A stretch of 64,000 nucleotides of DNA from Nipponacmea schrenckii. Lineage: Eukaryota > Mollusca > Gastropoda > Lottiidae. This document shows, piece after piece, positions 49,205 through 61,391 of this stretch. Each line of letters starts with the position of its first letter. Position 1 is the first letter of the stretch. The position numbers were made by a program, and so were the translations under genes. Location of the stretch: the NCBI GenBank assembly GCA_030562195.1, contig CM060203.1, positions 7,454,208 to 7,518,207 on the forward strand, given 5' to 3'. Below the pieces are notes generated by a model. The model worked only from the letters and a program-made list of their open reading frames with translations, ran no database searches and was not told the origin of the DNA.

Positions 49205-50405
49205 AATGTCCTGTCTGTCCTCGTTAGTCACGTGATCACAAACGACATGCAACCATGTTGCTAATATGAATGCCTACAGATAAAGATAAAATGTCGAAGC
49301 ACAGTTATGTATATCTGTTGTATGGACATATTAATGTCCTTGATACGTTTGAAACTCAGTTAATTTATTTAAAGATTATGCAAGTTTAAACGTGTTCTGT
49401 TTAAACGTGTTCTGTTTACCAGCTTTAAGTATTTTTAAAGCACTTTTCTCTTTACTATTATCGTTGCGTTAACCAAGTGACTCACTTAATATTTCCTTTC
49501 CGCTTGCTAACAAAGGGGGCATGTAGCTCTTATATTTACTTTGTTTGAAATCACTCTGAATTTGTATGGGTTGCGTCTATTTTGAATATTTTATAGACGA
49601 TTCTAAACAACAATTAGTGGTGTATTCGGTTTAAAACAAGATAGGGGGATCTGGCCTCGTTTAACAATACTAGAAAATATTCAGTTTTCGGAATAAAAAA
49701 CATCAAGCAAGAACAATGCTTGTACCAATATAAAAAATATGCAAGGTTGGTCTCCGGTTTCTCTGCCAGCGGCAAATTACGAGGGCGATGTGCTAGCAGC
49801 ATTGAGAGACGTGTCAAACATGTCAAATGCTATAACACAAAAATTATGCTTTCATTGTGCTAAATGGTAGTGAATAGGAGCCGTTATCCACCTACACAAT
49901 AGAAATAAAAACTTGTGATATGAATACAAAATGATAATACAATAAAATATGTGTATTGATAGGCATAAATTTTCCGACTGTTTGTTTGTGCCTTGTTCAT
50001 TCAAACACGCCTACATTTGGTAGCAACACTTTGGCAATATTTGTTTTTGGGTCAGTCATGGGCTATTTTAAGATCAAATAATGGAGTCTATATTTGGAAG
50101 GAATACAATTTTCCAGTTCCTCAGATCTCTTCTTGTGCAACTCCATATTTTTCCTTTCATTTTAGATTACATTGTGTTTCTGGCAATTCTTTAAATGATC
50201 AACGTGATGTAGTTTACAATGGTTTGGAGAAGCCAATGTGACTACACCAGAAGGAGGGTAACAAGTAAGTCTTCTGGTATCGAAAAAAATAAATATATAT
50301 CATAGACCTCTAGGCCTACTTTAAATTGAAAAATAAACTGGGGTTTTATGTTTTCTTTGGTCCAAATTTAACCATTAAAGTAGTGTCAAATTGGGAAACG
50401 GCTTA
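49205..50405 (+). repeat. Long direct repeat, copy A
   Basis: Shares ordered blocks with copies B (53325-55300) and C (60540-64000): TCGTGATCAC..CCATGTTGCTGA, CTTGATACGTTTGAAACTCAG, TTGATAGGCATAAAT, CATTTGGTAGCAACACTTTGG, CATGGG.TATTTTAAGATCAAA, AAATAAACTGGGGTTTTATG and GTGTCAAATTGGGAAAC. Similarity to C stops near 50400, directly before the Penelope-like element. Its segment 49655-49815 instead resembles 60335-60530, upstream of copy C. Confidence 0.8.
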
Positions 50406-53324
50406 CTAACATGATTCAATTGTTTGAGGGAGTTAATGGAATAGGGTCCAATTTGCCATGGACTAGTAAATTACTAAGATTTTTATTTCTCTTAAAAGCA
50501 GTAACCTGAACCGTAAGAATCGTTTAGTGTAAATATTAGGAAATTGATGTTGGAGTTCTTTATAATATCGTTTGACAATCAAAGAGGCAATTTTGGCTGT
50601 AGTATTATAGGTTGCAACAAAGGGTATGATTTGGTTGTCATCCATTAGGTATCACAGTTTGTAACTGATCAATCCAGAAACTCTCTCTGCAATCGTATGG
50701 TTTTAGGTTTAACTGTAGGTAAAAAGGGAACTTGTTCAATAGGCATAACCAGAAGATCTTCAATGGAATGATTGGGTTGGTTAAAATTATTCGCAATCGG
50801 TCTATCTTTCTTATGAAGTATATCAAAACGGTGGCCGCTAAATCGAGTACGCAACACATTTTGGGTTTCACCAACATATTGAACATCGCAATTTTTGCAA
50901 GAAATTAGGTAGATTATATTTTTACCTTACATGAAAGTATGTCATTCATCTGAAATATTTTTCCGTTTTTCTTATTCTTGAAATAGTGTGAACTATGTAC
51001 ATATTCGCTGGTACGACACCTAGAACCTCTACACGGTATGGAGCCAAAACCATTGGGCGGGGGAGGGGGGTCATTTTTCTTTTGAATCTCCAAAATAGTG
51101 TTGTTTTTAATTTTGCACAAAAAACGTTTTAAATAACCCCTTTCTCGCAATTTGCTAAAAACTAGTTCGCACGCCGAATCAAAATCTGTCTTTCTCGTGC
51201 AAATTCTGTTAAATCTCAGAATTTGCGATTTAATTACGCCAGAAAACGTGTGCTTCGGGTGAAACAAGTTTTGAACAAAAGTTGGTGTGTGTCGGTTTCT
51301 TTGAAATACACTTCTAATCTAATTTTTTAGTTTGATTGAAATTAGGTCCTTTGTATACTGTCGTATCCAAAAAATTCATACTGTTTTCGGAAATGTTTGC
51401 AGTTAACTTCACAGAAGGATGGTGATTATTTAAAATTTCGAAATATTCCCAAAAGTTTGCCAAAGATTCTGTCCAAATTATGAAAATATCGTCTAAAAAC
51501 TTTCCAGAGAAGAAAGGTTGAAACGGGGATATTAATGATATTTCGCGTTCCCAATCGGCCATAAAAATGTTCGCATAAGTCGGCGCGAAGCGTTTCCCCA
51601 TTGGAGTGCTAGAAGTTTGAAGATATATTTTCCATTAAAAGAAAGTCATTGCGCGTAAGACATAATTCTAGGAGATCTAATATTTCTTTGTCTGGACGGT
51701 CAGAACATGGATTTCTAAGAAAGGCTTTTTTGTACAGAGTCTAATCCCGATTTGTTATCAATATTCGTATACATACGTGTTACATCTAACGAGATAAATA
51801 GCGCATTGTCTGAAATATCTAATTTTCGATTTTTTTTCTATAAAATCGTTGGTATCTTTAAGATAAGAAGGATGTTTACAAGCCAATGGCAGTAAGAATT
51901 GATCAATATATTCGGAAACTTGGTATGATTCGATTGCACAGTCAGAAATGATAGGTCTGCCTTTGGGTACTGTGTTTGCGACTCACCATTCGAATTCTGG
52001 ATTTTTATGAATTTTTGGTAATGTATAAATGTGACGTTGCCGAACTTCCGGTTCTGCACAAAGATAGTCAAACTGAGAATCGGATATGAAGGATTTCTTA
52101 CTAGAATTTTCAAAATATCATTAATCTTTATCGCTGTTTCCATAAAAATAGGTTGGTCCAATTCGCGGTAGTGATTTGAATTACTTAGTTGTTTTTCTAA
52201 TTCAAAAATATAGTCAACGCGGTTTTGAATGACGTTTTACCTGTGGTAAACGAGAAACTTCTTCGTATAGATTGTCGCATTTACTCAAAATATTATGGCC
52301 AATCGTGGTGTCTGGTGGATTCCATCCAGATTTCTCTATAATTCGAATTCGTTTTCCTCTACCAAGTCTTTCGCGGAAAAAAATAATTTAGTTTAAAAGT
52401 CCCATTGACGTGTTCAATCGATGACAAAATTGGTTCACGTGAAAGAGGTTTAGATGAAGGGATGAAAGTCAACCCTTTATCTTAAACTCTTTCTTCAATG
52501 GGAGAAAGGTTACGCGAGCTCAGATTCACGATGGTCTGGCCTAGTTTTACAGTGTTTCCCCCCGCATTTAGTTTAAATTGGAGACCCATTGTAAATAAAT
52601 AGCTTTGGCACTGTGGGCCATCCAGTGGATGTGGTCCGAAAATACATCAATCATTCCATTGAAACGGGGGAATAGTTTTAACGACGATAGAGGGCTTATG
52701 GTACAATAAATCTCCTGAGGTTGGTGGCTGCTTGAGGATGGAAAAAGTTGAAGACGTTTGGAGAATGGAATCTGTGTAATGAATAAAGCGGCTGCTGGGA
52801 ATTTGGTTTTGGCTAGCTGAACTAAGTCGATCATCTTCTTATGCATGGACTCACCAGAATCTTCTTTGTTGTTTAGACCAACATGGATTTTTTCGGAACT
52901 GTAGATGGGGATATTTTAGAAAGAAGAGAATGAATGTGCTGAATACGTGCACCAGGATACGACTCGGCCTGTGTGTTAGGATTAACTAAGGGGGGGGGGG
53001 GACTAATATTTGACGAACTTTTTATAACAGTGGGCTTCACATATTCGGGTAGTGACCATTTGGTTTTATCGACTTGGTTATTTTGACGTCTTGGTTTGTT
53101 GGATGGTGGTGAATTACCCAAACTGAGGTGGCGACGGGTAGTACGTGCTATTATCGGGGTTTCAGGGTTTGATCTAGGACTCGTGTTCTGGGGTGTTGAC
53201 GATGGAAGTGCAAATTTGTTAGGTGAGGGCGGAGGCAAAGGACTCAGAGAAATAGCGGGCACAACGTGGTGGTTCAGTCTTTTATTAGGCGTTGATGTAC
53301 TTGGCTTGGTGTTCAGGTCTAGTC
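50406..53324 (-). pseudogene. Decayed Penelope-like retroelement: SGNH-like region, reverse transcriptase, GIY-YIG nuclease
   Basis: Read on the minus strand, in order: a Pro/Ser-rich leader (53262-52960); an SGNH-hydrolase-like region with SYPGA, KIHVGLNN, TKFPAAALFITQIPF and DHIHWMAHSAKA (about 52960-52570); IVNLSSRNLSPIEERV at the RT N-terminus (about 52525); RPIISDCAIESYQVSEYID (about 51960-51905); MGKRFAPTYANIFM (51601-51560) and the catalytic FLDDIF; SVNFLD-like and HPKHTFSGVIKSQ; a CRGSRC motif; a GIY-YIG domain with IYLISC and QYVGET (50925-50850); then IPFVATYN and RNKNLSNLLV (about 50630-50455). At least five frameshifts and several stops break it, so it is inactive. Penelope-like elements combine this RT type with GIY-YIG, which fixes the class. 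It is flanked by direct repeats A and B. Confidence 0.85.
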
Positions 53325-55300
53325 TATGGCCTGTCTGTCTTCGTCAGTTTCGTGATCACCACCGACATCCATGTTGCTGATGCGGAGTCCTACTGTAATT
53401 CTTACAGATAAAGATATAATAAAATGTTTATTCGAAGTATTGTACATGTATTTAATTTATATGTGTTTTACGAACATTATTAATGACCTTGATACGTTTG
53501 AAACTCAGTTTATTTTAAGATTAATATTATAAAAGTTTAAACATATTCTGTTTACCTGCTTTAAGTAGTTAAGGACACGTTGCCCTTGTAGTTTTATTCA
53601 GCGTTGACGAGGTGAGTCACAAAATATTTCCTTTTCAAATGTTAACAAAAAATAAGGGGTTTTCGGGCATGTCGTATCTTATATTTACTTGATCAGTCGA
53701 AATGGCTCGGAGTTTTTACTTTTCACCCTACATTGCAAAGTTCCTGAGAAACTTTAATGTTAAGCTGCTTGCTAATTCGAAAGTTTCCGTTATTTCTGAA
53801 TCGTTGGCAATGATCCGAATATTGCATCGTGCATATTTATTCTTGTGTGAACATGCTATACCGCAAAAGTTGTGCTTTCATTGTGCTAAATGGTAGTGAA
53901 TGGTAGACATTATTCACCAGATTGTCACGTTGCGTTGTGCATGTTTATTCTTGAGTGAACATGTTAAATGCTTAACTGCAAAAGTTATGCTTTCATTGTG
54001 CTAAACAAGTGTTAGTAAACAAACACAATGGAAATAAAATCTTATGAATACAAAATTGAACGATATGTATTGATAGGCATAAATATGGAATGAACTTTCT
54101 GTTTGTGCCTTGTTCATTCAAACACGCCTACATTTGGTAGCAACACTTTGGCAATATTTACACTTTGTTTTGGGGTCAGCCATGGGGTATTTTAAGATCA
54201 AATTGTGGCGTCTACTTTTGGAAGGAGCTATACAATTTTCCAGTTCCTTAGATCGCGTCTTGTACAGAAAAAATTCTTATGGTACCGTAAGAAAAAAAAT
54301 AAAGGAAGCCGCAAATGTCTTCGTCAATATCATAGACCTATACATTAAATTGAAAAAATAACCATTAAAGAAGTGGTGTCAAATTGGGAAACAGTTTGCA
54401 CAGTGTGCAACATCAGATTATTATTTTGGGTTCTTTTTTTTTTTTTTGGCCATGCACAACCTGTAGCACATTATGATCTATGCAAACTATTAGACAATTT
54501 GAAAGTCAATCTATACTTCCCTTGGCCCAAATGTCATTAAAGAATCATACTTGAAGAATTTTTTTTTTAGTCCACAACAAAGCATAATAATAAGCAAGTA
54601 ACATGCAGGCATAACATTTAGAAAAATAAGTCTCTACTTTACTCTAATGATACTGCTTCAAGAAACAGTTTTTGTTCTCAAAGATGGCGTTAACCAGCTC
54701 AACCTTGACCAAACTTCTTATAATTGATCTTATCTTAGTTCTACCTATAACTACCTACATTTAGGTTGGCCAGAATATTCGCTGAATTTACAACCTTTCC
54801 AAAATATCCTTAAAATTCGATAAACACAATCAGCAATGAATCATTTGGTCAAGTATGAAAACCAGTACATAACTTCAAATTCCAATCGCCTTAGTAGAAT
54901 ATATCAAATATTGGTTCAAAGGCGTAATTTATATATATTATAAAAACAAATATGAAATTCATATTTTCTTGACCTACCAAATCAAAAGCTATGCGATATG
55001 ACATGATACATGGTATATTGAAGTAAGAAACAAAGTATCTCATAGGCCTGTCTTCCAGGTTATAGATATCTTCAAGATTGACCTTATAAATGTGATGAAG
55101 TCACGATGGCCATGCTGTTAATTGTTCAGTGTTTTGAGAGACATAATAATATATACAATGGTTATGTCAACTTCTAAACTCTATTTCTATAGCGCTATCT
55201 ATTTAAGATTTGCTCTTCCGGTTACTCGCTTTATATAATTGACAAATTAAAAACATTCTGTATGCTGAACCCACTAAAGATTCACTTTGATAAAATATCC
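53325..55300 (+). repeat. Long direct repeat, copy B
   Basis: Opens TTCAGGTCTAGTCTATGGCC and shares the ordered blocks described for copy A. It continues for about 0.9 kb past the end of A (GGTTGGCCAGAATATTCGC, CTTCAAGATTGACC, TCTATAGCGCTATC), matching 63100-64000 in copy C closely. The PLE-like ORF ends where B begins. Confidence 0.8.
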
Positions 55301-57690
55301 TAACCTAGTCGCCGAAAGGGAAGTCGAGTGGACAAACCCAGTCGCAGAGTTGCATATGGCATTTATAGATCAGATCTAATTTCAAATTTTCCTACAGAAA
55401 GAAAATGCCAAAGGAAAAGAGACAATCAAGCCTATTTTTTGTTGATAATAGCAAAAACGTTCTTGGTTGTTGGAAGCGCACATACTTGCCGTCATGGAAG
55501 ACATATAGCAATAAAGTTAGTAACTGGAAGTAAAATCTTAATGGTTTCGGATGCGCTTTCTATTTTGAATCAAGGTGGGATAAGAGGAGGTACGATGTTC
55601 GCTGTGGTCACAGTGTTGTATTATCAATGCAAACTCTAAGAAGCATACATCTACGTGCAGTTGAAATTCAGTAGATCTTCTATTCACACAAAATATATAC
55701 AAGGTAAATAATACATCATTTGAATTTCATTATGATGGGGCCTGCTCTTTTTTATATTTCTGACTATACCCAAATTTTATCAAACACCTGATTCCTGCCC
55801 TACTCATATTAACATACAAACATATATATATGTAAAAAAAAACAAAAAAAAAAAAAAAAACAAAAAAAAAAACTATATATAGAAGACCTAAATAAGCAGA
55901 AGATTAACAAACACAAAGCTAAACATTTCAAAAAAATGTGAACGGATTAACTAGTTATTTTGTTCACTTCTCCTCTCCCTCGCCTCCGCATTTCAATACC
56001 TTTAAACCTTTTGCACGAATTCTCCGTCAGTGTGTCTGAAAGGAGAAAAGAAACCATTTAATAAAAAAATCTACAAATCCCATTTCAGAATAAAAATTCG
56101 ACAGCCTGTTCAATTCATCTTAAGATAAAAATGAGATGAATATATAATTTTCAGCTGTTTAATAGCTAATGAAATTCGATAAAACCACGACGCCATTCAG
56201 CACGAAAATCTGAAGTTGTTAGTTTACAATTATTGTTATCTATATATACGAAAGTGCACTGTGATTGGATTTCCAACACACATCGATTTGTTTGTGACCC
56301 AACTAAAGCAACCTGGAAAACTTGAACTATATTCAAGATTAGTTCAGCTTACCTGACGTTCTTTGATACAGTTGTTTTCCTCAGAGGAACTCTCTCTAAA
56401 GGGCCACCAGACATAAGCTGCAGGCCGTAACAGAACCTTCTAATAGACTTCGAACACCTCTTGCATGCCTTCCGCATCCTCAGTTTACCAGGGCTAGGGT
56501 TCTCCTCGTATCTTTCATAAGGCACGACGTATGACCTTCTTCCTAAGACCATTTTTAACATTCGCAGTTTTCCCAGCTTTTTAACTTTCCTTTCTTGACC
56601 CTTGTTAACTTGACTTCGATTTGTTCGAGTAGTTCACACTTTCGAATTCGATTTTACTAGGACCTTATCTTTTGCTATTACAGTAAATTTTATTTAGTAA
56701 AGACAAAGTTTTTTTACCGACAAGAACGCTTAGATCCACCACAAACTATTATAAATAATTGAGACATAATATGCATATTGTTCGAAACCGTGATCCATGT
56801 AAAAAGCGCAGAGATAATCTAAAGAACTTAACTTCATCTTAAACATTTGGAATTCCATTTTGTACAATAAAATGTTTATAAAATAAAGTCAAATATAGTA
56901 TACTGTTATGTGTTTAATGTATCTTCTACTGCTATATATACACTATATCGATTCAAATATACAGTGAATTTTAACACTAAATAAAATATTCACTCAGTCA
57001 GCCTCGGCGCATTTCTAATTTCTATATAACGTAGCACAATTTGAAAACACGTCTGTCTTCGACAACCACAAGCTTTCTAATGAATACTCCGCCTGTGAGA
57101 TTAAAATCAACTCTGCATTCAAACAATCAGACAAGCTTGGCTCCAATTTTATTATGCAAACCGGATAGCCCAGGTGCTTCATTTCTATTGTATTATTCAC
57201 CACGTGACTCTTTAAGGCCGAGTCACGTGACAAAATTTACGATTTTTTTTTTGTTGAATGCTAGGGTATTGTGTGTATTTAGGTTATGGTAATGGGCCAA
57301 TATTATCAATGATATTGTATTATATATATGTGAAGTCATTTTAGCCGTAAAAAGAATTGATACAAAAAGAAAACTCTCTTTTTCATGTTTTCGTGCAGTT
57401 TACACTTGTCTCAGTCTTCACCAATCAGTAAATTATGTAATTCATATGTCATCTCAGTTTTTGACATAATTAGGCATAGGCCACTACCATCTGCAGCATA
57501 TATTATATATAGCATATTTTTACCGCACTGCTTATAACTATGTCGTCGCTATGTCATCTAAAATATGAACAAGCATTAAAAGTAACCCATGTCCGCCATC
57601 TTGATTCTCCATTTGTGATCTATTTACGTTTTTATCAGATCCTCAACCTAGAATTTTCCCAAGGAGTGAGATTTAATTATAATAATAATA
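55301..57690. other. Spacer with one candidate small gene, otherwise nothing clear
   Basis: Contains a poly(A)-rich tract (55830-55872), the candidate gene at 56002-56561 and AT-rich DNA. The 103-codon frame at 55328-55639 begins at GTG or CTG-type codons and has no recognisable content. Confidence 0.4.
56002..56561 (-). CDS. Candidate small basic protein, 80 aa, two exons
   Basis: On the minus strand an open exon 56561-56353 ends at AG before GTAAGC and joins in frame, across an intron whose acceptor reads CTCCTTTCAG, to a short exon 56035-56002 ending in TAA. The product would begin MLKMVLGRRSYVVPYERYEE and is rich in Lys and Arg, with a CKRCSKSIRRFC cluster; translation could also start at Met4. 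No signal peptide or known domain is seen. The composition is less AT-driven than its surroundings, and both splice sites are good, which is why it is listed. No promoter motif was found, and chance remains possible. Confidence 0.4.
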
Positions 57691-58980
57691 TTAAATTCTT
57701 TATTTTACATGAGTCAGAATTAGGCCTAATACAAAAGGATATGGTCCGGTCTCACATTCAGCCCATTGGGCAATACTTTGGGAAAAAAATTCGAAAATAC
57801 ATAATATCTCAATATACAATTCGTCTAAAAATACTAAAAATAAAGTACATGTGCATCAAATGGACGGATCTATGTTCCGGCGATCAAGCAAATGACCACA
57901 AAATAAATATAGGCCTACAGTACTACACGCAGAATTTGTTTAAAATTACACAAGTACATGTGCATGAAATGGACAGATTTTCAACGTACAATTTGTTTAT
58001 AAAATGGATATAATATATACTTCCCGCGGCCAAGCAGCCGAAAAAAATTATTGCACCCGCGCATCTCTAAAAAACCGCACACCGAAACGCCGTACACCTT
58101 CCACAGCCATCCACCCGAACGCCAGAAAACAGATATCATCTATTCTCCGGCGATCAAGCACACTACCGCAAAAGAAAAAAACCAAAAAAAAAACCAATGC
58201 GCAACCCGTCCAAAACACACAAGCACACGTGCACAAAACGGACAAACCTACCCCCGGGGACCAAGCATACGACCGCAAAAACCATGTATTATTTCAACGT
58301 ACAATTTGTTTTAAAATACACATATACATGTTTAAAGATTGACAGATTTATCTTCCGGCGATCAGGTACATGACAGCAAACAACATATATCATTTCAACG
58401 TACAATTCGTTTTAAAGGGATAATAGGCGTTAGAATTCACTCGTCCTACGGCTTATATTTGTGTTTAATATTGACTATTAGTGCATCCCATACTTTACCA
58501 AATTCAAAAAAAAAAAAAGTGAGCCAGCGACGATTCCATTCAGTTTGAGAATAAAAGCGTCTGGTAAATCAACGCTAAAACATCATTGTGCAATTCAACA
58601 GTAGGGGTCAAGGTCGCGTGAAAACCCACATGTTTACGCGATTTGAAAATCGCTTGATGGATGGCTCAAGCGTTTTATGATTAACTACTTTATTTTGGGG
58701 ATTTATCGGATTTTAGAGGGATTTTGATGTATAGGTATGACACCAGATAAGTCCACTGATGGATATATACTGTTATTGTCCAAATTTGAGTGAACTTAAA
58801 TTTTTATGTTCGTTCTAACGCCTATTATCCCTTTAAAATACGCAAGTACATGTGTATAAAATGGACAGATTCATCTTTCGGTGATCAAGTACATGACCAC
58901 AAAAACCAAGGAATCGACAAGTACATGTGCATGAGACGATCAGACATCAAAACATACATATACCTTCAAAAAAAAAAAAA
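57690..58980 (+). repeat. Dispersed repeat with ~100-bp tandem units, larger copy
   Basis: Same opening and order as 14240-14575. About six units follow, each with TACAATTTGTTTAAAATACAC, AAGTACATGTGCATGAAATGG, TTCCGGCGATCAAG and ATGACC.CAAAA. A GC-richer stretch at 58020-58275 is a diverged pair of units. A TTAA MITE has landed inside the final unit and splits it at 58412-58836. The open frames here read through the repeat and are not genes. Confidence 0.8.
58416..58832. mobile_element. TTAA-flanked MITE (piggyBac-type), copy 3
   Basis: Perfect 20-bp inverted ends (AGGGATAATAGGCGTTAGAA) and intact TTAA on both sides (58412-58415 and 58833-58836). The tandem-repeat unit it interrupts resumes without loss: GTACAATTCGT before and AATACGCAAGTACATG after. 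It is collinear with copy 2 and shorter by a deletion of about 50 bp. Confidence 0.92.
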
Positions 58981-59439
58981 GAAATTGCCAAGTCGTCAGT
59001 GCATGTGGTTTCTGAACACGTGGTGCTGGAATATGAACTGTCAGGGCAATAGAATTTCAGTTATCGATCCTTTTCAATCAGTAGGCGAAGCAGGAACGAC
59101 AACTCTGGGGAGAGATTGCTGTTTTACAATTGTTCAGGCTCAACTTTGATAGCTAATGATCAGCAAAGTTAAAAATAAACATGCAGCATTTCCTCGGAAC
59201 ATGACTGATGATTCGACCCGTTCTTTGGTCAGATTAATATCGTAAGCAAACCAACAAATACCCGTGTTTTTTTTTTTGTGTTTTTTTTTTACAATAAACC
59301 TTCAAAATGCGTGAAATTTTAATGTAGCTGCAGCGTGAGAGAAGCCGAATGCGTGAGTCTCACTAGTTGAGAGGTCTGCTTTATCCGAATTGTTGGGAGA
59401 AAAATCTGGACGATCCGGATTTCATAATAGAATTGGTTC
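58981..59439. other. Spacer, nothing seen
   Basis: No gene or clear repeat, apart from short poly(A) and poly(T) runs near 58967 and 59265-59290. Confidence 0.4.
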
Positions 59440-59955
59440 ATAGTTGTTTGGTTTCTGGATGGATTTTGACGAAACTTGGTGCAAGTCTATGTTATTACGA
59501 TGAAGAGTGAAGCCTATTAAAAATCAGACCAATCAAAAATATTTTCTATGAGTTATTGCCCTTATTCTTGAATTGTTTGTGGACACGATAGAGATTTGGA
59601 TTCTTGATGAATTTTGACGAAACCTGGTGTGAGTGTTTGTAATAACCCAAGGATGAACCCTATTGAAAATCGGACGAATCGAAAAATATTTAATATATGA
59701 GTTATTGCCTTGTTCATAAAAACGCGTCTGCCTTTGATCTTGAATACTCTGTGGACACGATAGAGAGCTGGTTTATTGATGGATTTTAAGACAATTGGTG
59801 TGCGCTTTTGTAATCACCCAAGGATGTACCCTATTAAAAATCAAACTAATCGAAAAATAATACTATGAGTTATTGCCCTTGATCTTTAATTTTTTATGGA
59901 CACAATAGAGGTTCTAATTTTCTTGGTGGATTTGGATGAAATGTATTGTGGGTGT
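59440..59955 (+). repeat. Second, shorter GAAACTTGG-type satellite array
   Basis: About four units of 140-170 bp with GGATTTTGACGAAACTTGGTG, GTAAT.ACCCAAGGATGAACCCTATT, ATCGAAAAATA and ATGAGTTATTGCCCTT followed by TGTGGACACGATAGAG. The framework is shared with the intron 6 array at 40960-42375, but the middle of each unit differs, so they are related subfamilies. Confidence 0.8.
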
Positions 59956-61391
59956 AATTAAAATTAAAGAAAAATCTTTCATTTACCTATAATTATTGTC
60001 ATTCTCCCGGACAAATTGGCTGTCATTATATGTGGGCGCATTACGATGGTCATCGCTGTTTTTCCAACACGTCGAGAATAATGTTAGTGGTTTAAAGAAG
60101 CTATCCTATTCAAAAAATCAGGAGTATAAAAGCGGTACACGGTTTGGAATTCAGTATTAGCATAGGGAAAGTAAATGAATTTAAGCTGCTTATGTCATAA
60201 AAATATCACCAATCAATATTGCATGAAAAATATATGGATTAAATGGAATCGATCAATTTAAGATATTTGCAGATGAAATTTGCATGAATTGGTAGACTAA
60301 TGTTAGGAATGTTTATATTTAGTTTGGTCGAAATCATCTGGACTCGTTAAACAATGCTATTTCGTTTAAAATTCAGATTTCAGAATAAATTACACCAATA
60401 TCAAGAATACACGAGGTTGATCTACGGTTTCTCTGCCATCGGCGCATTCGGTTACCGGTATTCTAATTCTGTAAATTCCCCTTACCTCAGAAAACAAAGT
60501 ACGATCACGAGGGCCATTTGCAAACAGCATTGACCAATTTGATGTTCAGGTCTAGTCTTTGGCCTGTCCTCGTTCGATTCGTGATCACCACCGACATCCA
60601 TGTTGCTGATGTGGAGTCCTACTGAAATTCTTACAGATAAAGATATAATAAAATGTTTATTCGAAGCACAGTACATATATTTAATTTATATCTGTTTTAC
60701 GAACATTATTAATGACCTTGATACGTTTGAAACTCAGTTTATTATTTAAATATTAATATTATAAAAGTTTAAACATATTCTGTTTACCTGCTCTAAGTAG
60801 TTTAGGACACGTTGCCCTTGTACTTTTATCGAGGGGCACTTCAGCGTTGACGAGATGACTCACTTAATATTTCCTTGTCACATGTTGACAAATAAATTGG
60901 GGTTTTCGGGCATGTCGCTCTTATATTTACTTTATTAGTCGAAATCGCTTCGAGTTTTTAATTTGCGTATCCACATCACACTACGTTGCAAGGGACCAGA
61001 CAAACTTTCATGTTAAGCTGCTTGCTACTTCGAAAACTTCCGCTATTCCGTATCGTCGGCAATGATCGGAATATTGCGTTGTGCATGTTCATTCTTGAGT
61101 GAACATGCTATACCGCAAAAGTTATGCTTTCATTGTTCTGAATGCCAGTGAACGGAAGCCATAAATCACCGGATGGTTACCTTATCACGTTCAATCATAT
61201 ATCAAGAATCTGGTTGTTCAGGACTACAAGTGTTAGTAAACAAACACAATCGAAATAAAAACATGTAATATGAAGACAAAATTGAATGATATGTATTGAT
61301 AGGCATAAATTTTCCTAAAAGTGGGCAGTTTGTTTGTGCCTTGTCCATTCAAACCCGACCACATTTGGTAGCAACACTTTGGCAATATTTA

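Noticed and set aside
52873..53262. Pro/Ser-rich 129-aa protein as an independent gene
   Set aside because: It runs directly, with a frameshift, into the SGNH-like region of the Penelope-like element and shares its orientation.
58004..58342. 112-aa frame in a GC-richer patch
   Set aside because: It reads through diverged tandem units of the dispersed repeat; a frame is open on both strands there.
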